A DNA stretch of 64,000 nt from Pelecanus crispus (GCF_030463565.1 NC_134644.1:150685967-150749966), one strand, 5' to 3'; counted from the stretch's first letter, positions 1 to 14,845 are shown. A program made the numbers and translations. The notes: a model not told the origin generated them from the sequence alone.

Positions 1-3000
1 CGAGTATCCTGTGGCTGCATCACGACCCGGTGTTTAGCTCTCGGGAGAAGGTCAGTCTGCAGCGTGGCCCCAAACCCAGCAGCTAAGGACAGAGTTTCCC
101 TTGCTTTTCCCATGCCATGGGGTGGCCAGCCCCCCAAACAGGGCATTCCCTCTTCTACCCGTCACCTACGAGTTTTGTAAAAATAGGAACTTGCTATCTT
201 TACAGACCTCCAGCTTTTCGTCAAACATTATTAATATCGGCCAGCTAAGCCACAAATGATTGTGAAGGGGAGAAAGACAAGGAACATCAGGCATGCACAA
301 AGCAGAATGAATGTGGGAGCTTGATTTCCTTAGAAACCAATTAATAAATTCAGTAGACAAATAGTCAACAACAACATGTTTGCCTGTCTCTCCCTGTGAC
401 TGCCTGATAGCGATCTGGTATGCTGAAAGTTAAGGAAAAGGCCTTGAATGAAATACCAGCTTGTTTATACAGAAGATAAGAAAAACTGACTTCTGCCTGT
501 ATTTTTCCCTACCTATCATGTCTAATGTGAAGTAACCTTGAAGGCTTATCTAAGAATTTGTTATATACTTTTCTAACCCTGTCAGTCATAAAATAGTTAT
601 AAATAAAATATAAAAGAACAGCATATTCTCAAGTTTGGACTACATTTTACATTTTTTTTAAAGCAAGTTGTTAATCAAGCTTAAGAATAAAGAACAACTG
701 GTTTTTATTTCTTTTCCTGAACTATTCACGACTTAATGGTTAATTAATGCCACATAAAAGGAAACTGATTTTTTGGTGGTCCAGCAAAAGAAAGATGCAG
801 AAAATAAGTAGTCAGGAAATATAGGTACAGATTCTGCCATCCATATCCACTCCATTAAAATCAGCATGATTCACAAAATTCCTAATTGACATTAAAAAGA
901 GCAGTAAAAACCTGCAATAGTAAAATATTCGCTGCACTGCTGCAATTTCTCTCACTGCCTAGTAGACATCATTTTGGTATCCAAAATATTATTACTAGAC
1001 TTAAAGACATTTGTTGATTAGGATAGGATTTTTCTGTTGACTAACCATTTAGCTCACAGTCTTAGTAACAGGCTATATATAGACTTACCATTTGCTATTT
1101 TTCCTATTATAGCACACTATGGTAAAAATAAACCATGGATACAGAGTTGCTATTTACAGTTAACCACAGAAGACATTCCAGCCTGTACTACAGCTGCATT
1201 GATTGCGCTCATGGGATCTATGGATTACCATCAACTTGAAAAAAAAATCTCATTTTGGTTTGTAAAACAATTACTGTTGTTGTGATAATACTCAGGGTTA
1301 CTCTGGATTCCCTTCTACACAAAAATATTCCCTCTCTTTCTGGGGGCAACCATCTGTTCTGCAGTCTGCAAAGAGGTGTGCTCACACCCTGGAGAATAAA
1401 TAAAAAACATATAACTAACAAGGCTTGATGCCTGCATTAGGAATGGAAACTAATATCAATAACTAAAGAATGGTTGGATCATCGTTACTTGATGAAGCAG
1501 GTACTGCACAAAATGAACTTCAGCTGCCTGAATACATATAGCTTTATGCCCAAGGCTTCCACCACCATGAAGGCTGCATTTTCTCCCATCTTCCTTTAGC
1601 TCCTGAGCTGAGAGTTTGAGGAAAACATGACAGAAATGTTTAGGGAAGATTAGGAATTTTTTTTTTTTTTAATTATTTTTAGGGACAATGCTTTCAAGAG
1701 GCTAACAAGATCCATTCTTTTAGCTTTAAAGATGGAAAGTTTCCTTGCCCTTTTGGACCTTTCACAGAAGTGCTCAAAGAGAAGTGTAAAAAATGTGGGA
1801 AGCACAAGTACAGAATAACAAATGACAAAAAAGAAGAACCCAATGCAACTGGAAAGCACATCATGAATACTGAGCACTACAAAAGCAATGCCATGAAATG
1901 CTTACAGCTTATTCAGTTATAGAGCTTTTTTTTTTTTAATAAAACCCTTCCTATTTATTTCTGAAGCACATCTCCAGCTTGCTTCATAGCTATAACAAAG
2001 CAAGTGTTTTGTATGTGGAAGAACCACTCATTCTAAATGCTTTACAATCCAGAAACCACAAAATTTCAGTTTCCTACTTTTTTCCAACCTTTCCCAATCA
2101 AAACATGCCAAAAGATCATAATTCAAGTCCAAATAAGCTACTCATATAACATGTGCAGTCACACTTAAAAAAAAAAAAAAAAAAAAGACCTAAATACAAT
2201 TCTAGTCTTAAAACTTCACAAAAAATGTTCAGCGGCATAACAGCCATTTCATGACTGACTGTGAAGTAATGGGTCTGATTACAAGATAAGATCGTGTGGA
2301 AAGTAGAAATATATTCAAAACAAGAAAAAGTTTAAGATTTGCACTTACATTCCCATTCTGCTCTTAAAAGCAGCAGGGAGCCTTCCCCACAGCAGCTCGT
2401 GTACTAAAGAAACAACAAAGCAGCAAATAATAAAGTTTCACGGAACTGGCTTTATACACTGCTCTGATTTGAGCCTCCGCTAACCAGGTTTGGTTTGGTT
2501 CAATAGGGGAGAGTTTTATGGCATCCTCATGGCTACCCAGGATGAGTACTTAAACTACTGTCACTACCAAGCAAGGGAACTTTCTGCTGAAAACAAAACT
2601 TTGACGTGACTGAATGTACATAGGTCAGGCTATAAAAACATAGCAAAACATAAAGCAAGTTACTATCTAGAGAGCTTATGAACCCCATTAAATTTGAGAC
2701 CTAAGCTTTTTCCGCTATTCCTTCACTAAAAATAAATTTTCTTAGTTGAAGGGAGACAACCAGTGGAAGATTAATGGATTTCTTTAACAGCAAAAAAGAG
2801 TTTATCAACAGCCATCAACACTGCCCACTTTCACCCAGGCTGGGTTTAGCAAAAAGAAAATGTTCTGGTGGTATAATTTTCTCTGCGGAGTGGAGGAAAA
2901 TAGAGCAATTCCATATGCTAGGAGCTTTCTTAATGGAAACAGTTAATTTACCACATGAGGAATATCACATGCATACCACTTCCACCTAAAATGAATCACT

Positions 3001-3880
3001 CCTTCCAGTTGAGAAAACTGAGGTCTTTTATCTTCCTCAGGGTGGAGTCCATCTCCTCCCATAGATCCCTACAGAGTAAAACTACTAATCGTTTTAAGAT
3101 TTAAAGACATTACTTCTTTTGTGTCCATATATCACATTTCAATGTCTTCTAAACAAGGGAGAGCTTAATGTTTTTGTGTAACCTTGAACTGGCCGGTACA
3201 CAACTTTTATTGCTTCATCCTTGAGCTCTTCTCTAGTTCCATGATCTAATTTGTTACAGTAGTGGTGTTAAGCTGCTCTTGCTGGATTAACAATACGCAG
3301 TTTAAATTCCTTAAAGCTAGTTTTAAAATGAATGTGCTAATTTGAATACTAGGTAAAACAATGAAAAACTGAAACAGAAGAAAAAAGCCAAGCTACATGT
3401 TTTAATATATGATGTGTCTCTCCTTCAGTAAGATTAATAGATAGTAAATCCCTGCTCTATCCAGTTCAAACTAGGCAGAATGTCTCTAGGACCTGATCCA
3501 AAATCTGGTAACATCAACAGAGTCTTTCTTTCAAATATACTACTTTCAGGATCAGTTCTCAGGGGAGAGTCCTGTCTAATTTGCTCATGGGAGTGTGAAT
3601 ATAAATGCAGATTTTTGCATGACTGGTGTTTCCATCCTCAGCCCGATTCATCTCCCAGGAGGATGGAGGAAAGGTCAAAATTGGAGGCAGATCCCATTAG
3701 ACACTACCATTTATTTGACATAACCTCTTAATAATATGTCATAAGTTCGTTTGATTAGAAACGATACAGTCAGAGAAGATAAACAGTGTGGAAGTGGTCC
3801 CCTTATCATGGAATAGATACTAAGCATCTGAAATTTTAGACAGTGGGAAAATTTGCTGTTCAGAGTCACAGGAACACTTA
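1..3880. other. AT-rich intergenic sequence
   Basis: No ORF longer than about 80 codons and no recognisable protein similarity. It contains a 20-A run at 2167-2186 and T/A tracts near 1657-1670 and 1927-1938. No gene, RNA gene or clear transposon was recognised. Confidence 0.5.
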
Positions 3881-3970
3881 TGCAATGTTGTATAATATGC
3901 ATTGCATATTAATGTATAATGCATTACAATATCAATGTACAATATGCATTGCATATTATACAATATGCAA
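3881..3970. repeat. AT-rich inverted repeat (palindrome)
   Basis: The arm at 3889-3910 (TTGTATAATATGCATTGCA...) pairs with 3941-3962 with one or two mismatches around a 30-nt spacer. Each arm also contains its own smaller palindrome around ATGCATTGCAT. It could be a miniature inverted-repeat element or a cruciform-forming sequence; the family was not recognised. Confidence 0.8.
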
Positions 3971-6900
3971 TAGTATAGCAATTTTAAGTGAGAAGTGTGT
4001 AGGAAGATTAAAGTCACCCAACTGTGTTAGAATACCCACAAATACATAAAGCACTAGTTATACGTAAAGTAACAGGAACAATATATTATAAACACAAATG
4101 CTTGATTCTGTGCTGTATTACCGGCACTTATCTTGACCTTTCAAAGTGGTCTTTCAAAAACAAGTACCTCATTTTGGCGGGTGTGGGATACTGAACAGCT
4201 CTTAATTAAATGCCTCAAAGGCAGACTTTAAAACTGTGTTCTAAAGTATATTGAATTAGGCTCCAGAAGACCAGTTTTTGGCACCTGTTCTTGAAATGAA
4301 AAAAAAAAAAAAGAAAGAAAAAAAAGCACACTGAACCAAGATTATGCATTATTTTCCAGGAATTCAGCAATTTCTTGGAGAGATTAAATTTACTGCAGCT
4401 TTGAAATAACAGGGTTACTACACATTCTGAATGGCTGAGTGTCTCTGCAGGAGTGGATAACAGCTAGCACAGGGGTCCCGGGGGATTTTATTGTAGTTAA
4501 CTCATCCTCCTGTTCTGTTCCTACTTTTACACGCAAAAGAAAATGTTTGTGCTTAATACAATATTTATAGCTAGAAGTAATAGTCAGTTGCTTTCTGGTT
4601 TTACTGTACCAGCATGTACAAGAAATACATAAAACTATATATATTATTGCTACTACTTTGCAAGATGTTGTATATATTGTAAAGCTGGCTCTCTAATAGA
4701 AGGCAGCTAAAGACCTCTGCACTTAAATCTGCCAAAGCTGATACAGCAATCACAAACATGTGTTGTTACACTTCTTGTGGCTCATCTCCACATGGTGCAG
4801 CTGTTGTGTTGGCTAAAGAAAATGCAGGCCCAAGGGAAACAAATTTAATTCAGCTGGGGTGACTTCCACTAAAAAAAAGTGCTTTAAGGAGAACAGGTGT
4901 CTTACAGTAAGGGGGATTGTTTGAGAGGTTTTCCCCAAACTTGCTTTGCCTCTAGGAAGCCTGTTCTAAAGTGGTGTGCCTGTGATAATAATCTCTTGCG
5001 GTCTAATTTTTAAATAATGCCCTTCAGAAATGCAATGGATTCCAGAAATTCTATTTTTGTTTGCTTCTCTTAGTCCCAGGGCAGGAAGGCTAGCACAGAA
5101 CCTTATCGCGCAAGTTAGAAGCTGGAGGGAGCCTCCTTGCTGTTATTGAGATTCCTCAGCCTTAAGAATGTTTGTTTAATCAACAAATGACTGTGCCAAG
5201 GCAGACCCGCAGCCCATGTAAGTCACCAGTTGACACCCCTAGAGCTGTGCCAATTTATACCTATATATCTATTGTTTTAAGCTTAATTTTTTACTGAAGT
5301 CACTTAGATATAGCTTCCTCCGAAAATGTGTTCTTACTTACTCAAAATAAAGAAGCTAAGCTGTACTCTGTAGTCTAATAAAACAGTTTTAAGTGTATGA
5401 CTTTTTTTCTTTTCCAGAAAGGCATTTACCTTGCGTACTATGATACCTTCTCTAGTTTTGTCATGCATTCCTGCCTCTCTGCTTCCTGCATCCTCTGGTG
5501 TATCAGAGTGGAAAGTGTCTGACTGATGCTCGGCGGCTGACTCAGCAGCCTTCCCTTCCCACCGTGGTCAGTAGCAGATCCCACAGCGCTGAGGCAGCAG
5601 GATCCGTGGAAGCTGGGAAACACCGTTTTCCCAGCAGGCTCTCGGGAGGTCTCCGTCCCTCGGCGCTGGTTGAACCAGCCCTTCAGACAGACGTAGCAGC
5701 AGCCAGCAGATCTTTCTCTTCCTGTTGTCAACCCTCTTTCCAAAATAAGGTTACTCCAGAGGGTAGTCTCTTGTTGTGTAGGTGTCTTCATACTGCAGTT
5801 TCCTCCTTTGGGCCTGTTTTTTCTGTCTCCCACGAGGTCAGAATTCAGTCTCTTTGGGGAAACAGAAGTGCAAACGAGGTATGATTTTTCCACACAGACT
5901 CCATTCCTACAGAGTTGTTTTTTCCATAGGATGTATAGGAGCTGCTCTCAACTCTTCCTTCTCAGGTCTTAATTAAATAAATGTTATGATGACAAACTTC
6001 TGTTTTTCTTTTTGCAAGGTTAAGCTTGCTAGCTCTTAAATCAATCTTCATTGCTACGTGTTGTGTCCTCAGAGTGTCTTATGAAGACCTTGGGCAGTTT
6101 TCTAGGCTTCTTCTCAAGTTTCTAAATTGGAGACCCAGTACTCCTACTGAATTCCTCCTTTTGAATAAAATCCAGAATTCACTGAGGTCAATAGCAAAAT
6201 TAATGAGATTTTTGTCCTCTTGTGTAAGTCTGCACATAAAGACCTGCAACAAATCTTGCATTTTTGCAGACTTCCCCTTACCAAGGAAAAGACAATTCTT
6301 CTCTCCTTGCCGCTTTTCTCAGCAGGAATTGTGACAAAGCCCCTAAGTCTCACTGATGGTAGGAACTGCCACAGCCATGCCTGATGTCAAAAGCTATGAG
6401 CAGATGGACCTGGACTACACCCTGCCCCTAAGGGAGAAAAGGATCCCAATTAACAAAATAAGGAGAACCAGCTGTAGAATGAAACCTGCTTTCACAGAGA
6501 GGCCATCATGGGGACGCTCACTCTTTACTGTGTGTGTGTACAACCAGTATCTTTTCCAAACACCGAAAAAAAAATTTATTATTTGTAGAGAGAGATTAAT
6601 TCAGCAGAGTGTCTGAGTCTCACCCAGGGAAGCTGGTTAAAGTGATATCTGAATTTAAGACTAACCTCTTGCTTTTCATGGCATTGGAGTATGTGCTTAT
6701 CAGGGAAGTTTTATGTTTGAGGTTCAGGGAGAAGGTGATGGCCATCTCCTCTGAATGCTTTCAGATGACTGATTTTCAGAACTCTGCTGGCATTCTTCCA
6801 GCTGGAGGCCTGGTCATTAGATAAGCTCAACGTTATGGTGGCCATTTGCAAAACAGATGAGAGCAGAAATAGCAAGAGGAAATGAGAAACCTAAGAAACC

Positions 6901-9900
6901 TGCTGGAACTCCCTGCAAATAAAGATTCAACCTTGGAAGGAAAAGTCTTAGATCCTTCCACTGAAAGAAAAACTGGTGAGCATAAGTTTTCAGCTGCTAA
7001 AACTATAACCATTATCCCAAGGGAGGTAAAAACACCAGCCAAAGAAAGACCACCACAAGTGCCAGCCTCAAGAAATCTAGGAAATATTAAACTTGCTTCC
7101 TTTGTGAGAGTCTGCACAAAAGTTTTCAGGTATTACCAGATATTACCATTTGCTTCTGCTTTCAGGTTGTTTTTTTAATAATGAAGCCCATGGCCATCCT
7201 GGCTAAGAATCCTGTTTAATAATCTCTCCTTTGCCAGTATTTAAATACTGTCACATGGCATTGGAGCATTACACTACGAGAAGATTTGACAAATATCATT
7301 TGGCAGATGCTGTGGTGGCCGTTCACATCACCCTTCCAGCTGCCTCTTCCCTCTCTCTGCCAGAAATTACTGTTTCTGGAAGTGGCTTGGCAAAAGGGGC
7401 CACACCTGTAGTTCAGCAATTCTAGTTCGGTCAGATGCCATAACTCAGACTTGCAAGTAGATACAGCTGAGGGCCATTCGCTTTTGTTCTTCTTTTAATA
7501 GCTGAAGTCTCCTTTGCACTGGCATTTGGGAATGTGAGCAGCGAACCTTGATTACCACGTTTTCACTATCAGGGTTTCACATGGCAATGGAACTGATGTG
7601 GTAGGAACAGGAATGGGGCTCTCTGCTGATAATTTCCTGGCAGAGGGAAAACATTAAGTCATCTTTTTTTAATCAAATAGTCTCACCTGAGTAAATATTC
7701 TAGCAATTCCAATTTTTAATTTTATTATCATAGTCTGTTGCTCAAGCTGTGTTTTCTGACTGTGCAGCAATAATAGTGCTACGAGCACATGAAGATTTTT
7801 CAAACTGGCATTGTGTTCGGTTCCTTTTACATTTCCGCATATAATCTGCATAACATTATTAAACCTTTCCTGTACATTATTTAGCCTCTGGGATCAAATG
7901 AAATCATACATAACTGGAACTATTTGGGCTTTGACAGATGTCCTCTGGCAGATTTTTTGCAGCGGTTTAAGTTGTTACTGCTCTCAGCTATTTTCTTGGC
8001 CTTTTCCTGGAATGGGACATGTCTCAGCTGCTCTGGTGGAAAACACTAACCTCTTAGCTTTTAAAGACAATAAAAGCGTGTTTGAGTTACTGCACTGGAC
8101 TTCAAACTGAAATGGCTGAAGCAAAGGTATGGTCCTTTTCACCAGCCCACCTACAGAAAGAGTAATCCTTCACAGAGCTGTCGAAGGGGTTGGGACGGGA
8201 ACGTGGAGGGCTCACTCGCAAGCTCTTGGAGGAATATTTGCAGTGTCTTGCCTCTGGTCTGTTTTCCGTGGGAGAGCACAGGGAAGCTGAGCATTGTCTT
8301 GAAACAAGGTTGAAGGTTGTAATAAAAATACTTAACTTTTGCAGCTCATTTTGGTAAGCATATATAGATTCTTATGAAATTGATCTGCTTCGTGAGCTGT
8401 CTCCTACTGTGGGTCATGAAGTCATCCTAAATAACATGGTACCTAGATGGCACAGAGTTTGTTTCCTTTCATCTGTACATCTGCAGAAGGCTTTTTATGT
8501 GTGGCAGATCTTTTTCTGCCTTGTGTATTTTGTAAATAACCTCTTCGCTAAAGAGAACCCTGGGATTCTGATCTCTGCCGAAGTTACCACACTTTCTACA
8601 GATTTGGGCTGAATGAAAATAGTCATCCCAACATCCCTCATTTGTTTTTTAAAACCTCTGTAACAACCATTTAATATGGCAAAAAACCCACACCATCACA
8701 TTTTAATGAGTGCAGGCGCTTTTGAACAACTGAGCATTTAAATCTGTGAATAAACTTAAGAATGTGTCACTGCCTTCAAGAAGCATACTTTAGTTTTAAG
8801 AAACCACAGCTGCAACAATAAGATGGAAATTTGACACACACTAGGTTGAAGGTGGCAAGGATTAAAGGTATGGAATTAGGCAAAAAAACCCTTGCGCTGT
8901 TGAACAGAATATGGGACATAAATCAATGACTAACTTTGGCTAAGCTTTGCCTTATGGAAGTATGCAGCATTGCAGCTTCGCAGTTATCAGTATTTGTCAT
9001 CTGGAGTATCAGTACACATGCCAGATGCAAAAGAGGGGCCCAGAAAGAACATGGGGGATGAGGAAAAGAAAATTAATAATTTCAGTGACAATGTACACTA
9101 TTTTGATGTGAAACAGAACTTCTGTAATATTTCAAGGGACTTACACATATATATATGTATGGACAAAAGCTGTTGGAAATAAGCCTTCGACTTCAAAACG
9201 TGCCTGATTAAAAAGAATACTGATAAGAATTAAGACGAGAACAGCTGGAACTTAGACTGCAGTTATGTTTTCTTCTGGATGTTTATTTCTAGATCACTTT
9301 TGCAGCTGCTTTTATCTACTCCTTAGAAGTTCTTGTAGATTTGAGGAACCATTAGCTGTAAAAGTAAACATCAGCTCTGGTCTGGTTTTATATATCTTCT
9401 TGAAACCATTGAAGGGGAGAAAAGATAACATTAGACTAATGCTGAACTAGATCAGACTTAAGTGATGCTTTGAACAGCCTTTTAGCATTTCAGGCTCCAC
9501 CTGTAACTCTAACAGAAAGTCGAGCATTTCAGATATTCTTCTTTACCAAGCACATAGGAATTACCAAGCTCTAGGAATGAAAATACTCTTTCTGAAAAAC
9601 TTAAATTCATGTCTCACTGTGGTTCAAAAAACAGAATGATTTCAAGTGTGCCTCCACTATCTAGGTACAGGGATGGTCCTTAAAACCAGTTCTGCTGCCT
9701 TTCGGTATCTGTCATCTATAAATATTATGTTTTAAATAAACCAGATCTGCAGTTTTGACTCCGCTTCACTCTACTTTGTTATTGTAGTTGTTGAAGAGTT
9801 CTTTAATAACTGTGGGTTTGTATTTGCTCAAGAGCTGTCTGCTTGGAGACTGGAGAAAGGTCAGGGTTAACCCTGCTTAACCTTAGCTAATGACTTTTAT

Positions 9901-11246
9901 CGGTGGTCTCCTTTTCAGATCTCAGGAGTGTCAGCGATGCTGCTGTGGCCACCAACTGATTCTCATACCAGCTCCCACTGAAATAAACACGCTGTATTAT
10001 ATTTACTTGGCGCTTGTTCCCAATAGAAATTCTTACCATGCCGCACTGGTCAAAGCCCTCTGGCCAAAGTCAGAGACTTCTCTATTTTCAGGTTTCACAA
10101 AGAGTTCAAGCACAAGATACATTTTGTTCAAGAATCCCTTCAGGTGGCTTCATGAGTCTTCTTGTGGGGCCTTTCTTGGATTCAGAAAATATTTTTTCAC
10201 TTACTATAACCAGCTTTGATTTCTCTGTCCTGAGCATTTCTGTTAATGATGGAGGCTTCCTCACGATTCTCCATAGGCACTGTCCTAGGCTCCCTGAAAG
10301 CCCCTAATCTTGCAGGCACCGTTGATCCTTGCTTCCATCACAGCTAGGAAGGCTGTCATCCCAAAACATGCCTCGTCCCGGGGTCTCTGCTGCTCCCCTC
10401 CACACACACCCAGCCTCCCGAAACGGCCAAGTGCTGCACCTACGCAGATGGGCTCCATCCAGCAGTTCAGAGACAGCAGACTCACGACAACAGTGAAATT
10501 CAAAAGCTCCCGATTGCTTTTGAACAACCAGTAATCATCAGGACAAATTAAGTGGAAAAGGGGAATATATATTACACTTGAAAGTTTGAAGTGTGGCTGA
10601 CAGTACCTTTCCCCTCTCAACTGATCTGAAAAGCTGAATATAAGAGGCTTCAAGGCAGCTGTTTCTGCTGCAGTGTAATGTCCTTGGCTTTCAGCACTTC
10701 TCGGGTGCTAAAATGAGTTCTGGTTTTGAAATGAATGGGGTTTGTATTTTGCTTGGAAACAGTTCCCAAAGGGGCATTTGAAAGAATAGCATAACCAACT
10801 AGTAATTTTCACCAGCCTATCGTGGGTGAGCAGGTCAAATAAATGAAATAGTTAATGTGAACAAGACAGTTCTGCAATAATCATTGGTACTCTTCATGAG
10901 GTGGACCATGCCATGTAGTATGGACAAAACAGAGGAAACATCCATTCGCTAGTTTTCATCCTAACATTTACCAGCCTGTGTAGGTCCCTCAAATACTTCT
11001 GAGGGGCCTGTGAAAGGGAACTAAGGAGAGCAAGCGGAATGCCAGTCCTCTGAGCAGGGACCCGTATCACCTCGTGAACAGAAAACAGGGGTCCATGAGC
11101 AAAGACGGTGGAAATCCACTGCTGGGTCTCAACTCAGAGTTGTCCTGATTTTATATGCTTTCTGCCTGTTGCTGGCTCATGATACCCAGAGACTGTCTGT
11201 CGTGACACGCTGGGTGTGCATGTTGTCATCTGAAGGGCTCAGCAGG
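3971..11246. other. Intergenic sequence, no supported gene
   Basis: Moderately AT-rich. An A-rich tract lies near 4299-4326. Overlapping ORFs of 128-151 codons on opposite strands at 5438-5893 look like chance. The ORF at 6882-7178 has unusually protein-like composition but no recognised domain. No RNA gene or recent transposon was recognised. Confidence 0.45.
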
Positions 11247-11276
11247 AAGGCAAGGCAAGGCAAGGCAAGGCAAGGC
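11247..11276 (+). repeat. (AAGGC)6 microsatellite
   Basis: Six perfect tandem copies of the pentamer AAGGC. Confidence 0.95.
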
Positions 11277-12799
11277 AGAAGAATATTCTTTACCAGAAAG
11301 TCTTTTGACTGGTCCCTGCGCAGCTCAAATACATTCTTGAACTGATTTGTTCCAGTTAGCCATTGCTTTTAATGTGCAGCCTTTCTGTACACCAGAGTCA
11401 TCTTGTCCTGATCTTTCTCCACAGTGGCTGTGGAGAGTTCATGGAGAAAAAGGGCTCTTTCTTTTTCCCACTCCACAAGCTAGCTCCAAACTGTTCTGTT
11501 CTGAAAAGTCTCCAAGGCGTATCAGCATCACATCCACAAGCTTCATGTTGGAGCAACTGTCCGTTCACCCAACAGGATGGTGCACACAGTGGTGCTGTGA
11601 GGTGGCAGCAGGAGAAGCTGAGGGGAACACCAGCACTAAAGGCAGAAACAAGGTGGTCATAAGAGATGACCGAGTGCCAACAACTTAACTCATGGAAAAG
11701 GACGTGAAAGCAGGCACGACGCACAATCTTGCCTAGAATGGTAGCTGCTCTTGGATTTTTTATGAGCTTTTATTCATTTGTTTACTTTTATGAGGCAATC
11801 TGAAAATAATGGCCCTGATAGAGGAGATCTTTTAAACCAGCAGTAAAACACACACTCAGCAGGTGACTTTGGCATATAAAGAAATTGAAGCACCTGCTTA
11901 GGTACTGCCCTGGGTAGTGATGAACTTAAGTATGCACTTACGTGTTGTTTTGGATCATACCCAGTAGAGATACAGGGTAGTGTTCAGCCTTGGCAGTGTC
12001 TTTAAGGGTTTTTAAATGCCTCACTATATTAAGTTTTCCCTCGATTTCCTCGTATTTCAGGAATTTTCAAGGATTCTTTAAAAGACCCTGACTTTATTAA
12101 GAAGTGCAGGGTTTCATCAGTAAGGTTTGTCTGGACATCCTAGGGATGCCCAGGAACAATTGGTACTTTTTTGTAATATCCATTATTGTCCTCTTCTTTG
12201 AATTAGATGCCACAAACAACTGAAAAAACATGCAGAGAGTAATACAGACATTGTGCACATCTGTAAGTGATGATTTGCATATGCTTGCACCGTGCTTGTA
12301 ATGCTCTGAAAATATCTGAAATGCTCTGTAGTATCCTGGTTTATAACATATCCTTCGCCACAGTTTACACATCGAGAATGCATGCTGAAAACAGGAAACA
12401 CACATGCTGAGGGTAGGTAAAAGGGGATTACAGTATACATATATTCAACAGAATAGTCCCAGTTTAAGAATATCATAAGCATCAGGCTTGCATAAACAAA
12501 TCAGGGCTTAACCCACAGATGTATCTAATGACCATATGGATTCTGCATGTTTACAACTGGAAAAAACCCTCTGAGCTTTTCTATTGTTTGCTGACTTTCA
12601 CCCTATAGTATTAATTTTATTTGTGAAAATCAAGTTGTTCCCTGGGATATAAGAAGTTCTTAAAAGGAAATGGAGTTATTTAATATACGCCACAGGACAA
12701 GATGTATGGGCCCCGTTCTCTGCTGCCTTGGAGTTCTCACGTCCTAGGTGAGTTACAAGGCATGCGACCAAATGTACGCCTGCATTTCTTAAACAAATT
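11277..12799. other. Intergenic sequence, nothing recognised
   Basis: Short ORFs on both strands without recognisable similarity. Composition is AT-rich until CpG density begins to rise at about 12.75 kb. Confidence 0.45.
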
Positions 12800-14845
12800 T
12801 ATTGCTTTTGTACAATATTTCTCTTAGATTTCCCCCCCTAACAGTTGGCTCGGCGACTGCGAACTTCACGATCCTTCCAGCCTGAGGCAGCTGCAGAACT
12901 TCATCGGTGCCTGAAATCCCCCTTTCCCCAGGAGCGAAGCATACAAGCCCACGTGCGTGCAGCAAGCAGGCGGCCCTGAAGCCCCACCGACCTCCACCTT
13001 GCGGGCTCGGTTACTTGGCACATCAGCAAAGGGCGGTAAAATGCCACCACCAGAGAGTAAGCAAAGCCTGCCAGCCTGGGGACCCTCTGCCGTCCCTCGG
13101 CGCAGCTCAGGGGGGCTGAAATGATGAGAGAGGGGCCCACTCGTGTCCAATGGGTGTCTGTGCTCCCAGCCCTCAGTGTTTCAGTGCTGATGGCAGGAAA
13201 GACGTTAGCCAACTGGTCGCTTAAAACGAACTATAGTAAGGGACGGTACGTTGTATTTCTTTATGTCTTGACAACTGCTTGTTTCAGGCACCACAAAACC
13301 ATCTCATTGCTGATGGCAGGGAAAGGAATGCGTTCCGTTAGAAAAGTCCATTTTTCGAGGGCTTTTCTCCCCTTTTCCCTGCGGAGATCAGCAGGCAGCA
13401 GGCTGGGCTGAGCGGCTGGAAGCCCGCCGGCTTTGGGCTGCGCCGGGTAGGCTCGCCCCGGAGCAGGGCATCCGTGAGGAGAGCGGTTCTCCCGGCAGGA
13501 GAGGGACAGCCCCGTCCTCGGGCCGGGGCAGAGCAGCCCCTCCGGCGCCAGCCTGTGCCCCCGCCGCGGAGCCTTCGCTCCACGGAGACCCGCGGGGCCG
13601 CCCCGGCTCTCCCGGGCTCGGGGCCGCCGTCGGGGCAAGGCGGCAGCCCCGCAGCGGACGGCGTCCTCGCCCCGGCCCCCGCGGTGCCGCCGGCCGCCTC
13701 CGCACCCTCCCTCGCCCCCTCCGCGCCGCGCAGTTGCACCGCGGCGCAGCGCGCAAGTTCCGCGGGACGAGGGGTCCCCAGCGCCGTGCCCACGGCAAGG
13801 CTGCCCTCGGCCTAGCGCGGCTCGGCGCCTCTCCCGGCGTGGGGCCGGGAGCTCCCGGGAGGGGGGAGCCGGGGCACGGCGGCGGCTGAAGAGCAAAAGC
13901 CCACCCCGCCGGGGGGCTCGGTCCTCCCTGGCGAGGGGCGGGCGAGGCGCAGGCAGCCGTCGGGCGGGCTGCCGTGGTGGTGCCCGTCGGGGAGGCGTCG
14001 GGGGCTGCGCGCCGGTGGGAGACGCGGGCGAGAGCCAGCCCGCTGAGGTCGGTGTGTGCTTCGTTGCTTTCTTCTCGTACGGGAATCAATAGCGGCGGCG
14101 GTTTAGGGGGATCCGAGTCGCGGCGGCGGCGGCGGGGCGGGGGGGATGCTGAGCGGGACTTGCACCGGCCTAGCGCCTCGCCTGCGGCCGCCTGCGCCTG
14201 TTTGTTGCACCTTGGCATTTCCAGGCTGGTACGTGAAAAAACGAAAGAAAAAAATCCCACCCCAGTAAATCTGAGTGAAGTAGGTGATGATTTAGTCACG
14301 GAGAAACACCAGCGGAATCAGCTGCCAGCTCGACGGGCGGTCACTGTTTTCCTTAAAAAAAAAAAAAAAGAAAATTAAGCCAGTCCTAGGTGTTTGCCGT
14401 TTGCAGCACCGGCCTGCCTGCCGGCGGGCGGCCCGGGGCTGGAGGCCGCCCGCTGCCCTGCGCGCTGCCGTCGGGGCGGCCCCCGGACCCGGGTGCGGGG
14501 GTGCCCCGCACCGGAGACCGTGCTCCCGGCGCCTTGCCTCGGCGGAGCCCCTGCCGGGAGCCGGAGCGGGCCCGGGTACCCCCGCGGGTCGCTGCTTCGG
14601 CAGCACCGGCCGCCGTCGGGCCAGCCCGCCCCGCCGCGGGGCCTCGCTGCGCCGGGCCGCGGTCCCCGGGTCCTCCCCCCGCCCCCGGGTGCATTCGTGC
14701 GCTGAGGACGGGGCGGGTGGCCGAGGTTTGCCCCCAGGCTGCGCTGCCAGCCGAGGAGCTGCTTTAATCTGCTCCCCGCAGCGAGAGCGAACACCGCCTG
14801 TCGCCCTGCTCCCCGGGACGGCGTCCAGCGCTCGGGATGTATTTT

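Noticed and set aside
5438..5893. 151-codon minus and 128-codon plus ORFs over the same DNA
   Set aside because: They overlap in opposite directions with no domain and no splice or transcript context.
13261..14299. 211- and 303-codon minus-strand ORFs
   Set aside because: Overlapping frames in CpG island sequence with no recognisable domain.
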